DNA from: Candidatus Aristotella avistercoris
GTDB taxonomy: Bacteria > Bacillota > Clostridia > Oscillospirales > Ruminococcaceae
DNA: 64,000 bases
Assembly (NCBI GenBank): GCA_904397835.1
Contig: CAJFOV010000052.1
Span: forward strand, 62,001 to 126,000
Direction: 5' to 3'
Every line of letters starts with the position of its first letter. Positions within the stretch are counted from its first letter, which is position 1. Below the pieces are notes generated by a model that ran no database searches, was not told the DNA's origin, and saw nothing but the letters and a program-made list of their open reading frames with translations. Below, in pieces: positions 24,403 through 33,044 of the stretch. The position numbers were made by a program, and so were the translations under genes.

Positions 24403-25605
24403 TTACTGCTGGTCATCAGCATAGTTGTCAAAGTAGCCTTGGATCAGCACGATGGGGGTGCCCTTGTCGCCAGAGCCGGTGGTCAGGTCGCACAGGCTGC
24501 CCAGCAGGTCAGTGAGGCGGCGGGGCGTGGTGCCCTGGGTCTCCATCTTGCCCACCAGAGAGGTCTTGGGCTTGTTGGCGATGTACTGGGAGATGGCCTG
24601 CTTCAGGGCGTCCCCAGACAGGTCGGCAAAGTTGTTGTCCGCCAGGTATTTGAGCTTGACCTCGTTGGGAGTGCCGTTGAGCCCCTCGGTATAGGCGGGG
24701 GACACAACCGGGTCCGCCAACTCCCAGATCTTGCCCACCGGGTCTTTAAAGGCTCCGTCGCCGTAGACCATGACCTCCACATGTTTGCCGGTGGCCTGGT
24801 AGAGGCGGGCCTGCACCTCGGTGACAAAGTGCTCACAGTCTCTGGGGAAGAGTTTGACCTTCTCCTCGGTGGCCTTGTTGGAACCCAGCAGGCCATAGTC
24901 CGCATTGTAGCCGCTGCCGTTGACCGGGGCGGTCATAATGTCATCCAGGCCCAGCACAATGCCGGCGCCGGCGGCCTTGAGCAGGCGCTTGGTCCGTGCA
25001 CGGGTGTGAATGTCACAGGTGAGCACGTCCTTCTGGTACTGGAGGATGGTGCGGCAGTCGTTGGCCAGGATGATCTCCACCTGGGCGCCCTCCTCCTGGC
25101 AGAGGGTCTTGTAGTATTCCACATAGTCCACACCGGTGAAGGGGTGCAGGTTCTGCCCAAACAGCTCCCGGTAGCGGCTCTCGGTCATCACATCCGACCA
25201 GGGATCAATGCCCTTCTCATCCAGCTGATCCAGGCTGACCAGATGGTTGCCCACCTCGTCGGAGGGGTAGCTGAACATAAGGGTGATCTTTTTTGCGCCC
25301 CGGGCAATGCCCCGCAGACAGATGGCAAAACGGTTGCGGCTCATGATGGGGAAGATCAGGCCGAACTCACCGCTGGGGAATTTGGCGCGGATGTCCTGGG
25401 CGATCTCATCCACAGTGGCATAGTTCCCTTGGGAGCGGGCCACAACGGCCTCCGTCACGCCGATGACATCCCGGTCCCGCAGAGAAAACTGCTCAGCCTG
25501 GGCGGCCTGCAGGACGGAATCGGTGACAATGGCGGCCAGGTCATCTCCCTCACGGATGATGGGGGCGCGCACCCCACGGGAGACGGTACCAATCATTCTT
25601 GACAT
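24403..25605 (-). CDS. coenzyme F420-0:L-glutamate ligase-like protein
   Basis: A 400-residue protein of the CofE-related group found in many Clostridia. The start MSRMIGTVSRGVRAPIIREG, the DVIGVTEAVVARSQGNY segment and the later GSGYNADYGLLGSNKATEE motif are characteristic. True CofE adds glutamates to coenzyme F420 with GTP, but the Clostridial proteins are longer and occur where F420 synthesis genes are usually absent, so the real substrate may be another amide-forming reaction. No other F420 genes are in the window. The frame extends upstream to 25779, but ATG 25605 after GAAGGAAGGAAC is clearly the start. The LysR gene is divergent and may control it. Confidence 0.8.
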   Translation of the reverse strand: MSRMIGTVSRGVRAPIIREGDDLAAIVTDSVLQAAQAEQFSLRDRDVIGVTEAVVARSQGNYATVDEIAQDIRAKFPSGEFGLIFPIMSRNRFAICLRGIARGAKKITLMFSYPSDEVGNHLVSLDQLDEKGIDPWSDVMTESRYRELFGQNLHPFTGVDYVEYYKTLCQEEGAQVEIILANDCRTILQYQKDVLTCDIHTRARTKRLLKAAGAGIVLGLDDIMTAPVNGSGYNADYGLLGSNKATEEKVKLFPRDCEHFVTEVQARLYQATGKHVEVMVYGDGAFKDPVGKIWELADPVVSPAYTEGLNGTPNEVKLKYLADNNFADLSGDALKQAISQYIANKPKTSLVGKMETQGTTPRRLTDLLGSLCDLTTGSGDKGTPIVLIQGYFDNYADDQQ

Positions 25606-25769
25606 GATGTTCCTTCCTTCCACAAATTGATGGTGTGGGCCTGGGGAAAAGGGGCCAAATAGCCGAACCCCAGTTGATTTCAGTCTCATTATATTATAAA
25701 ATGTGATATAAGTAAAATTATATTTACTGTTTATTCTATAAGTATAACGAATGAATGGGAGGGGAAGAG
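25606..25769. promoter_or_regulatory. divergent promoter region with candidate LysR operator
   Basis: An AT-rich region between the ligase-like gene and the LysR gene. AGTAAA-N6-TTTACT (25711-25728) is an inverted repeat that fits the T-N11-A form of LysR operators. Several TATAAA/TATTAT boxes overlap, so exact promoter positions are not assigned. Confidence 0.45.
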
Positions 25770-26672
25770 ATGGTTCCACTGGAGTTGTACCGGGTGTTTC
25801 ATGAGGTGGCCACCGCGGGGAGCTTTTCTCAGGCGGCCCAGCGGCTCTATGTCTCCCAGTCGGCGGTGAGCCAGAGCATCGCCCAGCTGGAGCGCCTGGT
25901 GGGTAGGCGGCTGTTGGAGCGCAGCCGCAGGGGCGTTGCCCTCACGCCGGAGGGCAAGCTTTTGTATGAGCATGTCCACTCCGCCCTGGGGATCATCTCC
26001 ACCGGGGAGGAGCGGTTGGAACGCATGCGCCACCTGCAGGAGGGGGAGCTGTCCATTGGCGCCGGGGACACCATCTCCAAACATTTTCTGCTGTCCTATC
26101 TGGCCTCTTTCCAGAGCCAATATCCGGGAGTGAAACTCCAGGTGTGGAACCGCACCAGCAGCCAGGCCCTGGAGCTGCTGCGTTCCGGCAGGGTGGAGCT
26201 GGCCTTTGCAAACCTGCCCATTCAGGCTCCGGATTTGGAGGTGGTCCCCTGCCTGCAGGTTCACGACATCTTTGTGGCCTCCTCCAAATTTGCCCCCCTG
26301 CAGGGGCGCGCTCTCTCCTGGGAGGAGCTGAGCCAGCTGCCTCTGGTGATGTTGGAGACTCTGAGCAACTCCAGGCGGTATGTGGACGCCTTTGCCACCC
26401 AGCAGGGGGTGCAGCTCCGCCCGGAGATCGAGCTGGGCGCCCATGACCTGCTGCTGGAGTTCGCACGGGTGGGTCTGGGGGTGGCCTGTGTCATTGGGGA
26501 GTTTTCGGACCGGTTTTTACAGACAGAGGAGCTGTTTGCGCTGCATCTCAAGCGGCCGGTTCCCTCCCGCTCTGTGGGGCTGTGCACCATGCGGGGCATG
26601 ACCCCCTCCTTTGCGGCACAGCGCTTTATGGAGTTGGTGCTCCAGGGTGGAGGGGCAGCCTGCGATAAATAG
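25770..26672 (+). CDS. LysR family transcriptional regulator
   Basis: A 300-residue LysR-type regulator. Residues 1-60 form the winged helix (FHEVATAGSFSQAAQRLYVS, QSAVSQSIAQLERLVGRRLL), and the rest is the periplasmic-binding-like effector domain. Family members bind upstream of divergent targets and respond to a small co-inducer. The target here is most likely the divergent F420-0:glutamate ligase-like gene. RBS GGGAGGGGAAGAG precedes ATG. It has no obvious terminator before the next, converging gene. Confidence 0.9.
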   Translation: MVPLELYRVFHEVATAGSFSQAAQRLYVSQSAVSQSIAQLERLVGRRLLERSRRGVALTPEGKLLYEHVHSALGIISTGEERLERMRHLQEGELSIGAGDTISKHFLLSYLASFQSQYPGVKLQVWNRTSSQALELLRSGRVELAFANLPIQAPDLEVVPCLQVHDIFVASSKFAPLQGRALSWEELSQLPLVMLETLSNSRRYVDAFATQQGVQLRPEIELGAHDLLLEFARVGLGVACVIGEFSDRFLQTEELFALHLKRPVPSRSVGLCTMRGMTPSFAAQRFMELVLQGGGAACDK

Positions 26673-26968
26673 ATCGTCGCAAGAGCAGTTTCTCTCAAAG
26701 CAGGGAATCGTGCGGTTCTAGATGCCATATATGAATATGTATGAAACGGCGTGAGGTCCACCGAACAAAAAGTGGCGGGCTCTTGTGCGGTATGGCGGCT
26801 CCAATTTGTTGGCGTGCGGTTGACGTCATAGAACGGCAGGTGGATGCAAACGTCCATCTTCCGATGACCCAATTGGACAGGCGCAGGAGGATGTTACAAG
26901 CAAACTTGGGGTTGGGCGGGAGCCCTTCTGCTGTGGCCCAATTGAAGATGAGATGCCGTTGCAACAGC
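26673..26968. other. intergenic, no gene seen
   Basis: About 300 bases between converging LysR and sigG genes. A plus-strand frame at 26741-27178 runs antisense into sigG and has no RBS. Nothing recognisable. Confidence 0.5.
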
Positions 26969-26996
26969 GCCCCCGGGGTCAAAGAACCCCGGGGGC
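26969..26996 (-). terminator. GC-rich hairpin after sigG
   Basis: GCCCCCGGGGT (26969-26979) pairs perfectly with ACCCCGGGGGC (26986-26996), 14 bases past the stop codon; no U-tract. Confidence 0.55.
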
Positions 26997-27010
26997 ACTC
27001 TGTACATACG

Positions 27011-27784
27011 CTACAGCTGTTTTTTGATCTTGTTGAGGGCTCCCTTCTCCAGGCGGGACACCTGGGCCTGGGAGATGCCGATCTCCTTGGAGACCTCCAT
27101 CTGGGTCTTCCCCTGAAAAAAACGCAGGGAGAGGATCCGCTTTTCCCGCTGGGGCAGGTCAGCGATGGCCTTTTTTAGAGAGAGTTCCCCCAGCCAATCC
27201 CGGTCATCGCTGTTGTCGCCCACCTGATCCATGACAAAGATGGTGTCGCCGCCGTCGGAGTAGACCGGTTCATAGAGGGAGACCGGCTCCACAATGGCCT
27301 CCAGGGCCAGCACCACCTCGTGTTTGGGGCAGCCCATGGCCTGGGCCACCTCCTCAATGGTGGGCTCCCGGTGGTTCTGGTGCAGCAGCTTCTCCTTGGT
27401 CTGCATGGCCCGGTAGGCCAAATCCCGCATGGAGCGGCTCACCCGGATGGTGTTGTTGTCCCGCAGATACCGGCGGATCTCTCCAATGATCATGGGCACT
27501 GCATAGGTGGAAAAACAGACGTTGTGGGAGATGTCAAAATTGTCGATGGCCTTCATCAGACCGATGCAGCCCACCTGAAACAGATCGTCCAGATTTTCGC
27601 CCCGGTTGGTGAATTTTTGAATCACGCTGAGCACCAGGCGCAGGTTGCCCGTCACCAGCTCCTCCCGTGCCTTGGGGTCCCCCTCCTGCTTCATGCGGCG
27701 GAGCAGTTCCATCTTTTGGCTCTCTTTGAGCACCGTCAATTTGGATGTGTTGATTCCACAGATTTCCACTTTGTTGAGATACAC
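27011..27784 (-). CDS. sigG: RNA polymerase sporulation sigma factor SigG
   Basis: SigG directs late gene expression in the forespore. The 257-residue protein matches its family closely: the N-terminal YLNKVEICGINTSKLTVL tag specific to SigG, region 2 (GNLRLVLSVIQKFTNRGENL, DDLFQVGCIGLMKAIDNFD, STYAVPMIIGEIRRYLRDNN), and region 4 with FFQGKTQMEVSKEIGISQAQ. The true start is GTG at 27784, seven bases after GGAGGTC; the longer ATG frame to 27847 adds a non-conserved tail. In Bacillus sigG follows spoIIGA-sigE; here spoIIGA lies 27 kb away on the same strand, so the cluster has been split. I could not identify a SigF/SigG-type promoter with confidence. Confidence 0.95.
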   Translation of the reverse strand: MYLNKVEICGINTSKLTVLKESQKMELLRRMKQEGDPKAREELVTGNLRLVLSVIQKFTNRGENLDDLFQVGCIGLMKAIDNFDISHNVCFSTYAVPMIIGEIRRYLRDNNTIRVSRSMRDLAYRAMQTKEKLLHQNHREPTIEEVAQAMGCPKHEVVLALEAIVEPVSLYEPVYSDGGDTIFVMDQVGDNSDDRDWLGELSLKKAIADLPQREKRILSLRFFQGKTQMEVSKEIGISQAQVSRLEKGALNKIKKQL

Positions 27785-28076
27785 CGGCCCGACCTCCACT
27801 GTTTTGATCTTCCAGTAGAGAGTATGCGCCGCCGCAAAGAGGGCCAATCACTCTGGAATGGGTTGGGAATAATTACATCCAAATTGCATGCCTCCCCTTT
27901 CCCTGTTTGTGATTTGTTGTTTCTGCAATCCCATATTCTGGGGATGCAGTGTGACCAAGAGGGAAGAATCCTCAGTGGTGTTGACGATGGAGGACAGCAT
28001 CTCCCTAGATGTAATAAAAAAATCGGGTCGCTCTCGGCACATTTGTTAAAATGTATTAGATTTTAAGAAATTAGGA
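27785..28076. other. upstream region of sigG, no gene seen
   Basis: The region presumably holds the minus-strand sigG promoter. No clear GCATA-type -35 with CATTATA-type -10 was found. Confidence 0.4.
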
Positions 28077-28105
28077 TTGAAAAACTACACAAATTATGAT
28101 ATTTT
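28077..28105 (+). promoter_or_regulatory. promoter of the PAS/HTH regulator gene
   Basis: TTGAAA (28077-28082) and TATTTT (28100-28105) at 17-base spacing. The leader to the start codon is about 225 bases; its frames hold no recognisable gene. Confidence 0.55.
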
Positions 28106-28339
28106 ATAAGAGAGGACGGTGGGATGGTCCTCAAAGGGGAAAATAATTTATTACTCCAGGATGGCTATCTGTGCCAAGGGATCTCAGATGGGTTCAGATA
28201 GGCGGCTGTTTTTACTGGGAAGGCGGGCCGCATACCGCAGATGGACCACAGTAGCGCCTGGAAAAGATCAGATCCGGCCCTGTCAATGGACTTGGGCAAC
28301 GGAACGGACCGGCAAATGTCAGCAGAGGGGATGGAAGAG

Positions 28340-28996
28340 ATGAATCGGCAGGTGGAACAATTTTTGCCACTGGTGGATTTTATTGCTCAGTTTATGGGGG
28401 AAAATACAGAGGTGGCTCTGTTGGACCTGACAGACTGGACCTCCTCCGTGGTGGCCATCCACAACGGTCACATCAGTGGCCGTCAGGTGGGGTCGCCGGT
28501 GACTGAGACCTCCCTGCAGGCGCTAAAGGCTGCGGCCTTTGACAATGCACCCTATTTGGTCAACTATGAGACGGTGGCCAAAAACGGCCACCCCCTCAAG
28601 TCCTCCTCCTATTTTATCCGGGAGGGGGAACAGATTGTGGGCATGCTCTGCGTCAACATCGACTACAACGACCTCATCACCGCCCGCAACTTGCTCAATA
28701 CCATGGTGGCCTCTGAAAAAATTCCCTTTGAATCCGACCAGTCACAGGGAATGGGGGATACAGGAAATGTCCAGGAGCTGGTGAGCCGCAACTTCCTCAA
28801 AGTCATGCCTGAGGGCGGGGGGAGCATCCAGGGCCTGTCCCAAAACGAAAAGATTGCCATTGTGGGCAAACTCAGCGAGATGGGGACCTTTATGGTCAAG
28901 GGGGCTGTGAGCTACGTGGCCCAGAACCTGGGCGTCTCTGTCCCGACCATCTACCGGTATATCAACCTCTTGAAAAAGGATCAGCAGAAGCGTTGA
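28340..28996 (+). CDS. YheO/DauR-type PAS and HTH transcription regulator
   Basis: A 218-residue protein with an N-terminal PAS_6 (YheO-like) domain, residues about 5-115 (NTEVALLDLTDWTSSVVAIH, NGHISGRQVG, FIREGEQIVGMLCVNIDY), and a C-terminal DauR-type HTH (VKGAVSYVAQNLGVSVPTIY). DauR controls D-arginine catabolism in Pseudomonas; other members have unknown ligands. The HTH lies at the very end, as is usual. Three in-frame ATGs (28316, 28331, 28340) are possible; 28340 has GAGGGG nine bases upstream and is preferred. It is followed closely by ylmC, with a terminator-like hairpin between. Confidence 0.82.
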   Translation: MNRQVEQFLPLVDFIAQFMGENTEVALLDLTDWTSSVVAIHNGHISGRQVGSPVTETSLQALKAAAFDNAPYLVNYETVAKNGHPLKSSSYFIREGEQIVGMLCVNIDYNDLITARNLLNTMVASEKIPFESDQSQGMGDTGNVQELVSRNFLKVMPEGGGSIQGLSQNEKIAIVGKLSEMGTFMVKGAVSYVAQNLGVSVPTIYRYINLLKKDQQKR

Positions 28997-29006
28997 TTCA
29001 TGGATT

Positions 29007-29043
29007 CACCTCCTCTGGCATACAATGCTGGGGGAGGTGTTTT
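29007..29043 (+). terminator. hairpin that ends the PAS/HTH gene and covers the ylmC RBS
   Basis: CACCTCC (29007-29013) pairs with GGAGGTG (29033-29039), with inner GCAT/ATGC pairing, followed by TTTT. The right arm is the ylmC ribosome binding site. Confidence 0.6.
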
Positions 29044-29045
29044 GT

Positions 29046-29339
29046 GTGATCTGCCGTGTCAACGATTTGCGCTATAAAGAGGTCATCTGCGTGCAGGATG
29101 GGAGCTGCCTGGGCTGTGTGGACGATGTGGAGTTTGATCTGTCCACCGGGTGCATCACCGCGCTGGTGGTGGGGGGCGATTACAAGGTGCTGGGCATGTT
29201 CGGCAAGGGGGAGGACTATGTGATCTGTTGGAAGGATATCAAGGTCATTGGAGATGACACCATCCTGGTCTGCTGTCCACCGCCCCGCCCCCGGTCCTGC
29301 AAACAGCGGGGCGGGATGCTGGATAAGTTCCTAAAATAG
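29046..29339 (+). CDS. ylmC: YlmC/YmxH family sporulation-associated PRC-barrel protein
   Basis: A 97-residue PRC-barrel protein. The pattern KEVICVQDGSCLGCVDDVEF, GCITALVVGG, FGKGEDYVICWKDIKVIGDD is that of YlmC/YmxH, small proteins present in almost all endospore formers and expressed during sporulation; the molecular role is unknown. GTG at 29046, with GGGAGGTG seven bases upstream, aligns with the family N-terminus better than the upstream ATG at 29025. The tail is rich in cysteine, proline and arginine (CCPPPRPRSCKQRGG), unlike most members. It lies near sigG, which fits sporulation expression. Its ribosome binding site is buried in a hairpin. Confidence 0.85.
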   Translation: MICRVNDLRYKEVICVQDGSCLGCVDDVEFDLSTGCITALVVGGDYKVLGMFGKGEDYVICWKDIKVIGDDTILVCCPPPRPRSCKQRGGMLDKFLK

Positions 29340-29361
29340 GCAATATTTTCTGCAAAAGCGC

Positions 29362-29390
29362 TTGAAATCGCCCATGTTCTATGATAAAAT
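29362..29390 (+). promoter_or_regulatory. promoter of rpsB-tsf
   Basis: TTGAAA (29362-29367) and TAAAAT (29385-29390) at 17-base spacing. Confidence 0.75.
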
Positions 29391-29422
29391 AATTCGGCGA
29401 ACAGAAAACGCACGTCCCACAA

Positions 29423-29457
29423 TTGGTCCGGCAGGTGCCCCTTGGGTGGCCGGCCAA
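29423..29457 (+). promoter_or_regulatory. structured rpsB leader
   Basis: TTGGTCCGGC pairs with GCCGGCCAA (one bulged T) in the 5' leader. It could be a site for S2 feedback control, but no conserved leader family was recognised. Confidence 0.35.
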
Positions 29458-29500
29458 GATGCGTGGGGCGGAGGAAAAACCAAAGGAGGATTTTTACAAC

Positions 29501-30238
29501 ATGAGCGTAGTATCCATGAAACAGCTTCTCGAAGCAGGCGTCCACTTTGGACACCAGACCCGCAGATGGAACCCCAAGATGGCCCAGTACATCTTCACTG
29601 AGCGCAACGGGATCTACATCATCGACCTGCAGAAGACCGTCAAAAAGCTGGATGAGGCCTATATGTTTGTCCGCGACGTGGCCGCTGAGGGGGGCAATGT
29701 TCTCTTTGTCGGCACCAAGAAGCAGGCTGGCGAGTCCATTCGTGAGGAGGCCGAGCGTGCAGGGGCCTACTATGTCAACGCCAGATGGTTGGGCGGCATG
29801 CTCACCAACTTTAAGACCATCCGCCGCAGAATTGATCGCCTGCAGCAGCTGCGCGCCATGCAGGAGGACGGCACCTTTGACCGCCTGACCAAGAAAGAGG
29901 CCAGCAAGCTCCAGCTCCAGATCGAAAAGTTGGAGAAGTACCTGGGCGGCATCCAGGATATGAACAAGCTCCCCGGCGCGCTGTTCATTGTGGATCCCCG
30001 CAAGGAGAGAATTGCCGTGTCCGAGGCCCGCAAGCTGGGGATTCCCATTGTGGCCATTGTTGATACCAACTGCGATCCCGATGAGATCGACTATGTTATC
30101 CCCGGCAATGACGATGCCATCCGTGCCGTCAAGCTCATTGCCAGCACCATGGCTGACGCCATCCTGGAGGGCAGACAGGGCCAGGAGGCCGCTCCTGAGG
30201 AGGAGTCCAAGGACGAGGAGGAGGTCGCCGCTGAGTAA
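29501..30238 (+). CDS. rpsB: 30S ribosomal protein S2
   Basis: A 245-residue S2, the size typical of Firmicutes. The start [20 protein letters not shown], then RRWNPKM, the [15 protein letters not shown] segment and the [17 protein letters not shown] block are diagnostic. ATG at 29501 follows AAAGGAGG. The C-terminus is acidic ([13 protein letters not shown]). S2 binds at the head-body junction of the small subunit. It is followed by tsf, as in nearly all bacteria. Confidence 0.98.
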   Translation: MSVVSMKQLLEAGVHFGHQTRRWNPKMAQYIFTERNGIYIIDLQKTVKKLDEAYMFVRDVAAEGGNVLFVGTKKQAGESIREEAERAGAYYVNARWLGGMLTNFKTIRRRIDRLQQLRAMQEDGTFDRLTKKEASKLQLQIEKLEKYLGGIQDMNKLPGALFIVDPRKERIAVSEARKLGIPIVAIVDTNCDPDEIDYVIPGNDDAIRAVKLIASTMADAILEGRQGQEAAPEEESKDEEEVAAE

Positions 30239-30270
30239 TCGGCGTCCCCTTGCAATAGGAGATTGATCTG

Positions 30271-30293
30271 GTGCCTGGAGTTCTTCCAGGCAC
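30271..30293 (+). other. rpsB-tsf intercistronic hairpin
   Basis: GTGCCTGGA pairs with TCCAGGCAC around a five-base loop, then C-T-C-T-G-T-T-G without a true U-tract. It may act as a partial attenuator that lowers tsf relative to rpsB. Confidence 0.5.
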
Positions 30294-30322
30294 TCTGTTG
30301 GAACGATAAAGGAGGAGTTACA

Positions 30323-31231
30323 ATGGCATTTACCGCCAAAGATGTCCAGGAGCTGCGCAGCAGAACCGGCTGCGGCATGATGGATTGCAAAAAGGCACTG
30401 ACCCAGGCCGACGGCGACATGGAGAAGGCAATTGAGTTTCTCCGGGAGAAGGGCCTGGCCGCTGTGGCCAAAAAGGCCGGCCGTATCGCCGCTGAGGGCC
30501 TGGTTTGCGCCATGGTGGATGAGGAGAAAAAGGCTGGCGTTGTCATCGAGGTCAACTCTGAGACCGACTTTGTGGCCAAAAACGCCGGTTTTGTGGAGTT
30601 TGTGGACAACTGCGCCAAGACCGTCATCAACGAGAACCCTGCCGATGTGGATGCTCTGATGAACTGCACCATCGCCGGCGGCTCTGAGACCGTTGCTGCC
30701 GCTCTGCAGGAGAAGGTCCTGACCATTGGCGAGAACATCAAGATCCGCCGCTTTGTCCGCTACGAGGGCGAGCTGGTCTCCTATGTCCATGGCGGCGGCC
30801 GCATTGGCGTCATGGTCAAGTTCGACACCGATCTGGGTGACAAGGACGAGTTCAAGGCCTATGCCAAGGATGTTGCCATGCAGATTGCAGCGGCAAGCCC
30901 CTCCTACCTGGACCGCAATGCGGTGCCCGCAGAGGTTCTGGAGAAGGAGAAGGAGATTCTCACCGTCCAGGCCATGAACGAGGGCAAGCCTGCAGCCATT
31001 GCTGAGAAGATGGTCATGGGCCGCATTGGCAAGTTCTACAAGGAGAACTGCCTGGTGGATCAGGCCTTCATCAAGGATGGGGATATCTCTGTGGCCAAGC
31101 ACACGGAGAACGTTGCCAAGGAGCTGGGTGGCAAGATTGCCATCGTGTCCTTTGTCCGCTTTGAGAGAGGCGAGGGCCTGGAGAAGCGGGAGGACAACTT
31201 TGCCGACGAAGTTGCCAGCATGATGAAATAA
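30323..31231 (+). CDS. tsf: translation elongation factor Ts
   Basis: EF-Ts releases GDP from EF-Tu. The 302-residue protein has the N-terminal UBA-like domain (VQELRSRTGCGMMDCKKALT) with the conserved TGCGMMDCKKAL motif, the NSETDFVAKN motif that contacts EF-Tu, and a full two-subdomain core. ATG at 30323 follows GGAGGAG. It shares the rpsB promoter and ends at a very strong terminator, so pyrH and the rest of the block are a separate unit here. Confidence 0.98.
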   Translation: MAFTAKDVQELRSRTGCGMMDCKKALTQADGDMEKAIEFLREKGLAAVAKKAGRIAAEGLVCAMVDEEKKAGVVIEVNSETDFVAKNAGFVEFVDNCAKTVINENPADVDALMNCTIAGGSETVAAALQEKVLTIGENIKIRRFVRYEGELVSYVHGGGRIGVMVKFDTDLGDKDEFKAYAKDVAMQIAAASPSYLDRNAVPAEVLEKEKEILTVQAMNEGKPAAIAEKMVMGRIGKFYKENCLVDQAFIKDGDISVAKHTENVAKELGGKIAIVSFVRFERGEGLEKREDNFADEVASMMK

Positions 31232-31267
31232 AATCCTTTGCGGCGCCCTGGGCGCTCAAAGACAGAG

Positions 31268-31302
31268 AAAAGAGCCATACGCCTGCGTATGGCTCTTTTT
31301 TT
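31268..31302 (+). terminator. terminator of rpsB-tsf
   Basis: AAAAGAGCCATACGC pairs with GCGTATGGCTCTTTT, a long stem with a run of eight T residues. Confidence 0.9.
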
Positions 31303-31527
31303 GGGACAGAATCCTGGACCCACGGTAGGCCTGCAGAAAAAGAGGGCATCACAGGTATGGCTCAAGGGTTCTCCGACCATCCTCTCATCATCACAAGAGG
31401 TGGTCACCTGTCCTACGGCCCTCCTCGCGTCTGTGGCGGATGGACACGATTCCGACAAAATTGGCCTCTTTTCCAGCGGGAATGTGAAAGTTTTGTGAAA
31501 GATTGGCAAAGAGATCGGGCGGTTCTG
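31303..31527. other. intergenic between tsf terminator and pyrH promoter
   Basis: No gene, RNA or repeat is recognisable in these 225 bases. Confidence 0.4.
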
Positions 31528-31556
31528 TTGACGGAAGGATCCTTTCATTGTAAAAT
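31528..31556 (+). promoter_or_regulatory. promoter of the pyrH-rseP operon
   Basis: TTGACG (31528-31533) and TAAAAT (31551-31556) at 17-base spacing. Confidence 0.75.
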
Positions 31557-31612
31557 AAACATAATGTGAGGTCTGCCCTGGAACGGAATGAAAGAAATGG
31601 AGACGTGATAGT

Positions 31613-32317
31613 GTGGCACTAAAATACAACCGGATTCTTTTAAAACTCAGCGGCGAGGCCCTGGCCGGAGAGAACAAGTTTGGGCTTAATCAGGATGTGG
31701 TCCTGGAGATCTGCAAAAGCGTGCGGGACTGCGTCGCCCTGGGCGCTCAGGTGGCCATTGTGGTGGGCGGCGGCAACTTCTGGCGGGGACGCTCCAGCGG
31801 CCAGATGGACCGCACCAGAGCGGACCACATGGGCATGTTGGCCACGGTGATCAACTCCCTGGCGCTGGCAGACGCCCTGGAATCTCTGGATGTGGATGTT
31901 CGAGTACAGACGGCCATCGCCATGAACGAGATTGCCGAGCCCTACATCCGCAACCGTGCGGTGCGCCATTTGGAAAAGGGCAGGGTTGTCATCTTTGGCT
32001 GCGGCATTGGCAGCCCCTTCTTCTCCACCGATACCGCCTCCGCCCTGCGTGCGGCAGAGATCGATGCGGATATCATTTTTAAGGCCACTATGGTGGACGG
32101 GGTGTATGACAAGGATCCCAACAAGTACCCCGATGCAAAGCGGTACACCACAGTCAGCCACATGGAGGTCCTCAACAAGGAGCTCTCTGTGATGGATCTG
32201 ACGGCGGCAACCCTCTGTAAGGATAACCACATCCCCATCCTGGTCTTCAGTTTGGCGGACCCCCACAACATTGTGCGGGCGCTGCAGGGGGAGGATGTGG
32301 GGACCCTGGTGCAGTAG
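31613..32317 (+). CDS. pyrH: UMP kinase
   Basis: Bacterial UMP kinase phosphorylates UMP to UDP and is hexameric. The 234-residue protein begins [20 protein letters not shown] with the glycine-rich phosphate loop, and has [13 protein letters not shown], the [15 protein letters not shown] helix and the [19 protein letters not shown] motif. It starts with GTG; a GGAG element is upstream at slightly long spacing. It is the first gene of the operon that continues through frr, uppS, cdsA, dxr and rseP. Confidence 0.97.
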   Translation: MALKYNRILLKLSGEALAGENKFGLNQDVVLEICKSVRDCVALGAQVAIVVGGGNFWRGRSSGQMDRTRADHMGMLATVINSLALADALESLDVDVRVQTAIAMNEIAEPYIRNRAVRHLEKGRVVIFGCGIGSPFFSTDTASALRAAEIDADIIFKATMVDGVYDKDPNKYPDAKRYTTVSHMEVLNKELSVMDLTAATLCKDNHIPILVFSLADPHNIVRALQGEDVGTLVQ

Positions 32318-32397
32318 GGCGTTCCCCAAAGAGCGGTTTTGAATACAATTGCCGGGGGGATCTGCCCCGGACAGAAAAGATGGATGAGGTGCTGTTT

Positions 32398-32952
32398 ATG
32401 AAAGAACGTTTGGATCTCGCAAAAGAGAAAATGAACAAGACCATTCACGCCCTGGAGAAGAATTTTGCAACCATTCGCGCCGGGCGTGCCAACCCTGCGG
32501 TTTTGGACCGGATCACGGTGGACTACTACGGAACCCCCACCCCCATCAACCAGATGGCGGCTATCTCCGTGTCGGAGGCCCGCATTCTGGTGATCCAGCC
32601 ATGGGACCGTTCCACCCTCAAGCCCATTGAAAAGGCCATTCAGACCTCGGATATTGGCATCAACCCCACCAACGATGGCACAGTGCTGCGCATTGTGTTC
32701 CCGCCTCTGACGGAGGAGCGCCGCAAGGAGCTGTGCAAGCAGGTGAGCAAGTATGCCGAGGAGGCCAAGGTGGCGGTGCGTTCCATCCGCCGGGACGCCA
32801 ATGACGACCTGAAAAAGATGAAGAAGAACGGCGACATCACCGAGGACGATCAAAAAGAGGCGGAAAAGAAGGTCCAGGATATGACCGACAAGGCCATCAA
32901 GGAGATTGACGACGTGGCGGCCAAGAAGGAGAAGGAGATCCTGGAGATTTAA
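32398..32952 (+). CDS. frr: ribosome recycling factor
   Basis: RRF splits post-termination ribosomes together with EF-G. The 184-residue protein has the family core: [34 protein letters not shown], the [11 protein letters not shown] motif and a C-terminal helix with [19 protein letters not shown]. The ATG at 32398 after GAGGTG gives the normal length; the frame upstream adds six non-conserved residues. Confidence 0.97.
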   Translation: MKERLDLAKEKMNKTIHALEKNFATIRAGRANPAVLDRITVDYYGTPTPINQMAAISVSEARILVIQPWDRSTLKPIEKAIQTSDIGINPTNDGTVLRIVFPPLTEERRKELCKQVSKYAEEAKVAVRSIRRDANDDLKKMKKNGDITEDDQKEAEKKVQDMTDKAIKEIDDVAAKKEKEILEI

Positions 32953-32988
32953 ACGAGCAGCATACATCAATCGTTTTACATCTTCTTG

Positions 32989-33018
32989 GGGACGCTCTGC
33001 AGCAGTGTGGGGCGTCCC
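32989..33018 (+). other. hairpin between frr and uppS
   Basis: GGGACGC pairs with GCGTCCC, without a U-tract. Likely a processing or stability element inside the operon. Confidence 0.4.
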
Positions 33019-33044
33019 ACGTTCCATGGAGGGGAGAAAAGGGC

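Noticed and set aside
24403..25605. Part of a coenzyme F420 biosynthesis cluster
   Set aside because: No other F420 gene is nearby, so only a family-level name is used.
29216..31102. 628-codon minus-strand frame
   Set aside because: Antisense to ylmC, rpsB and tsf.
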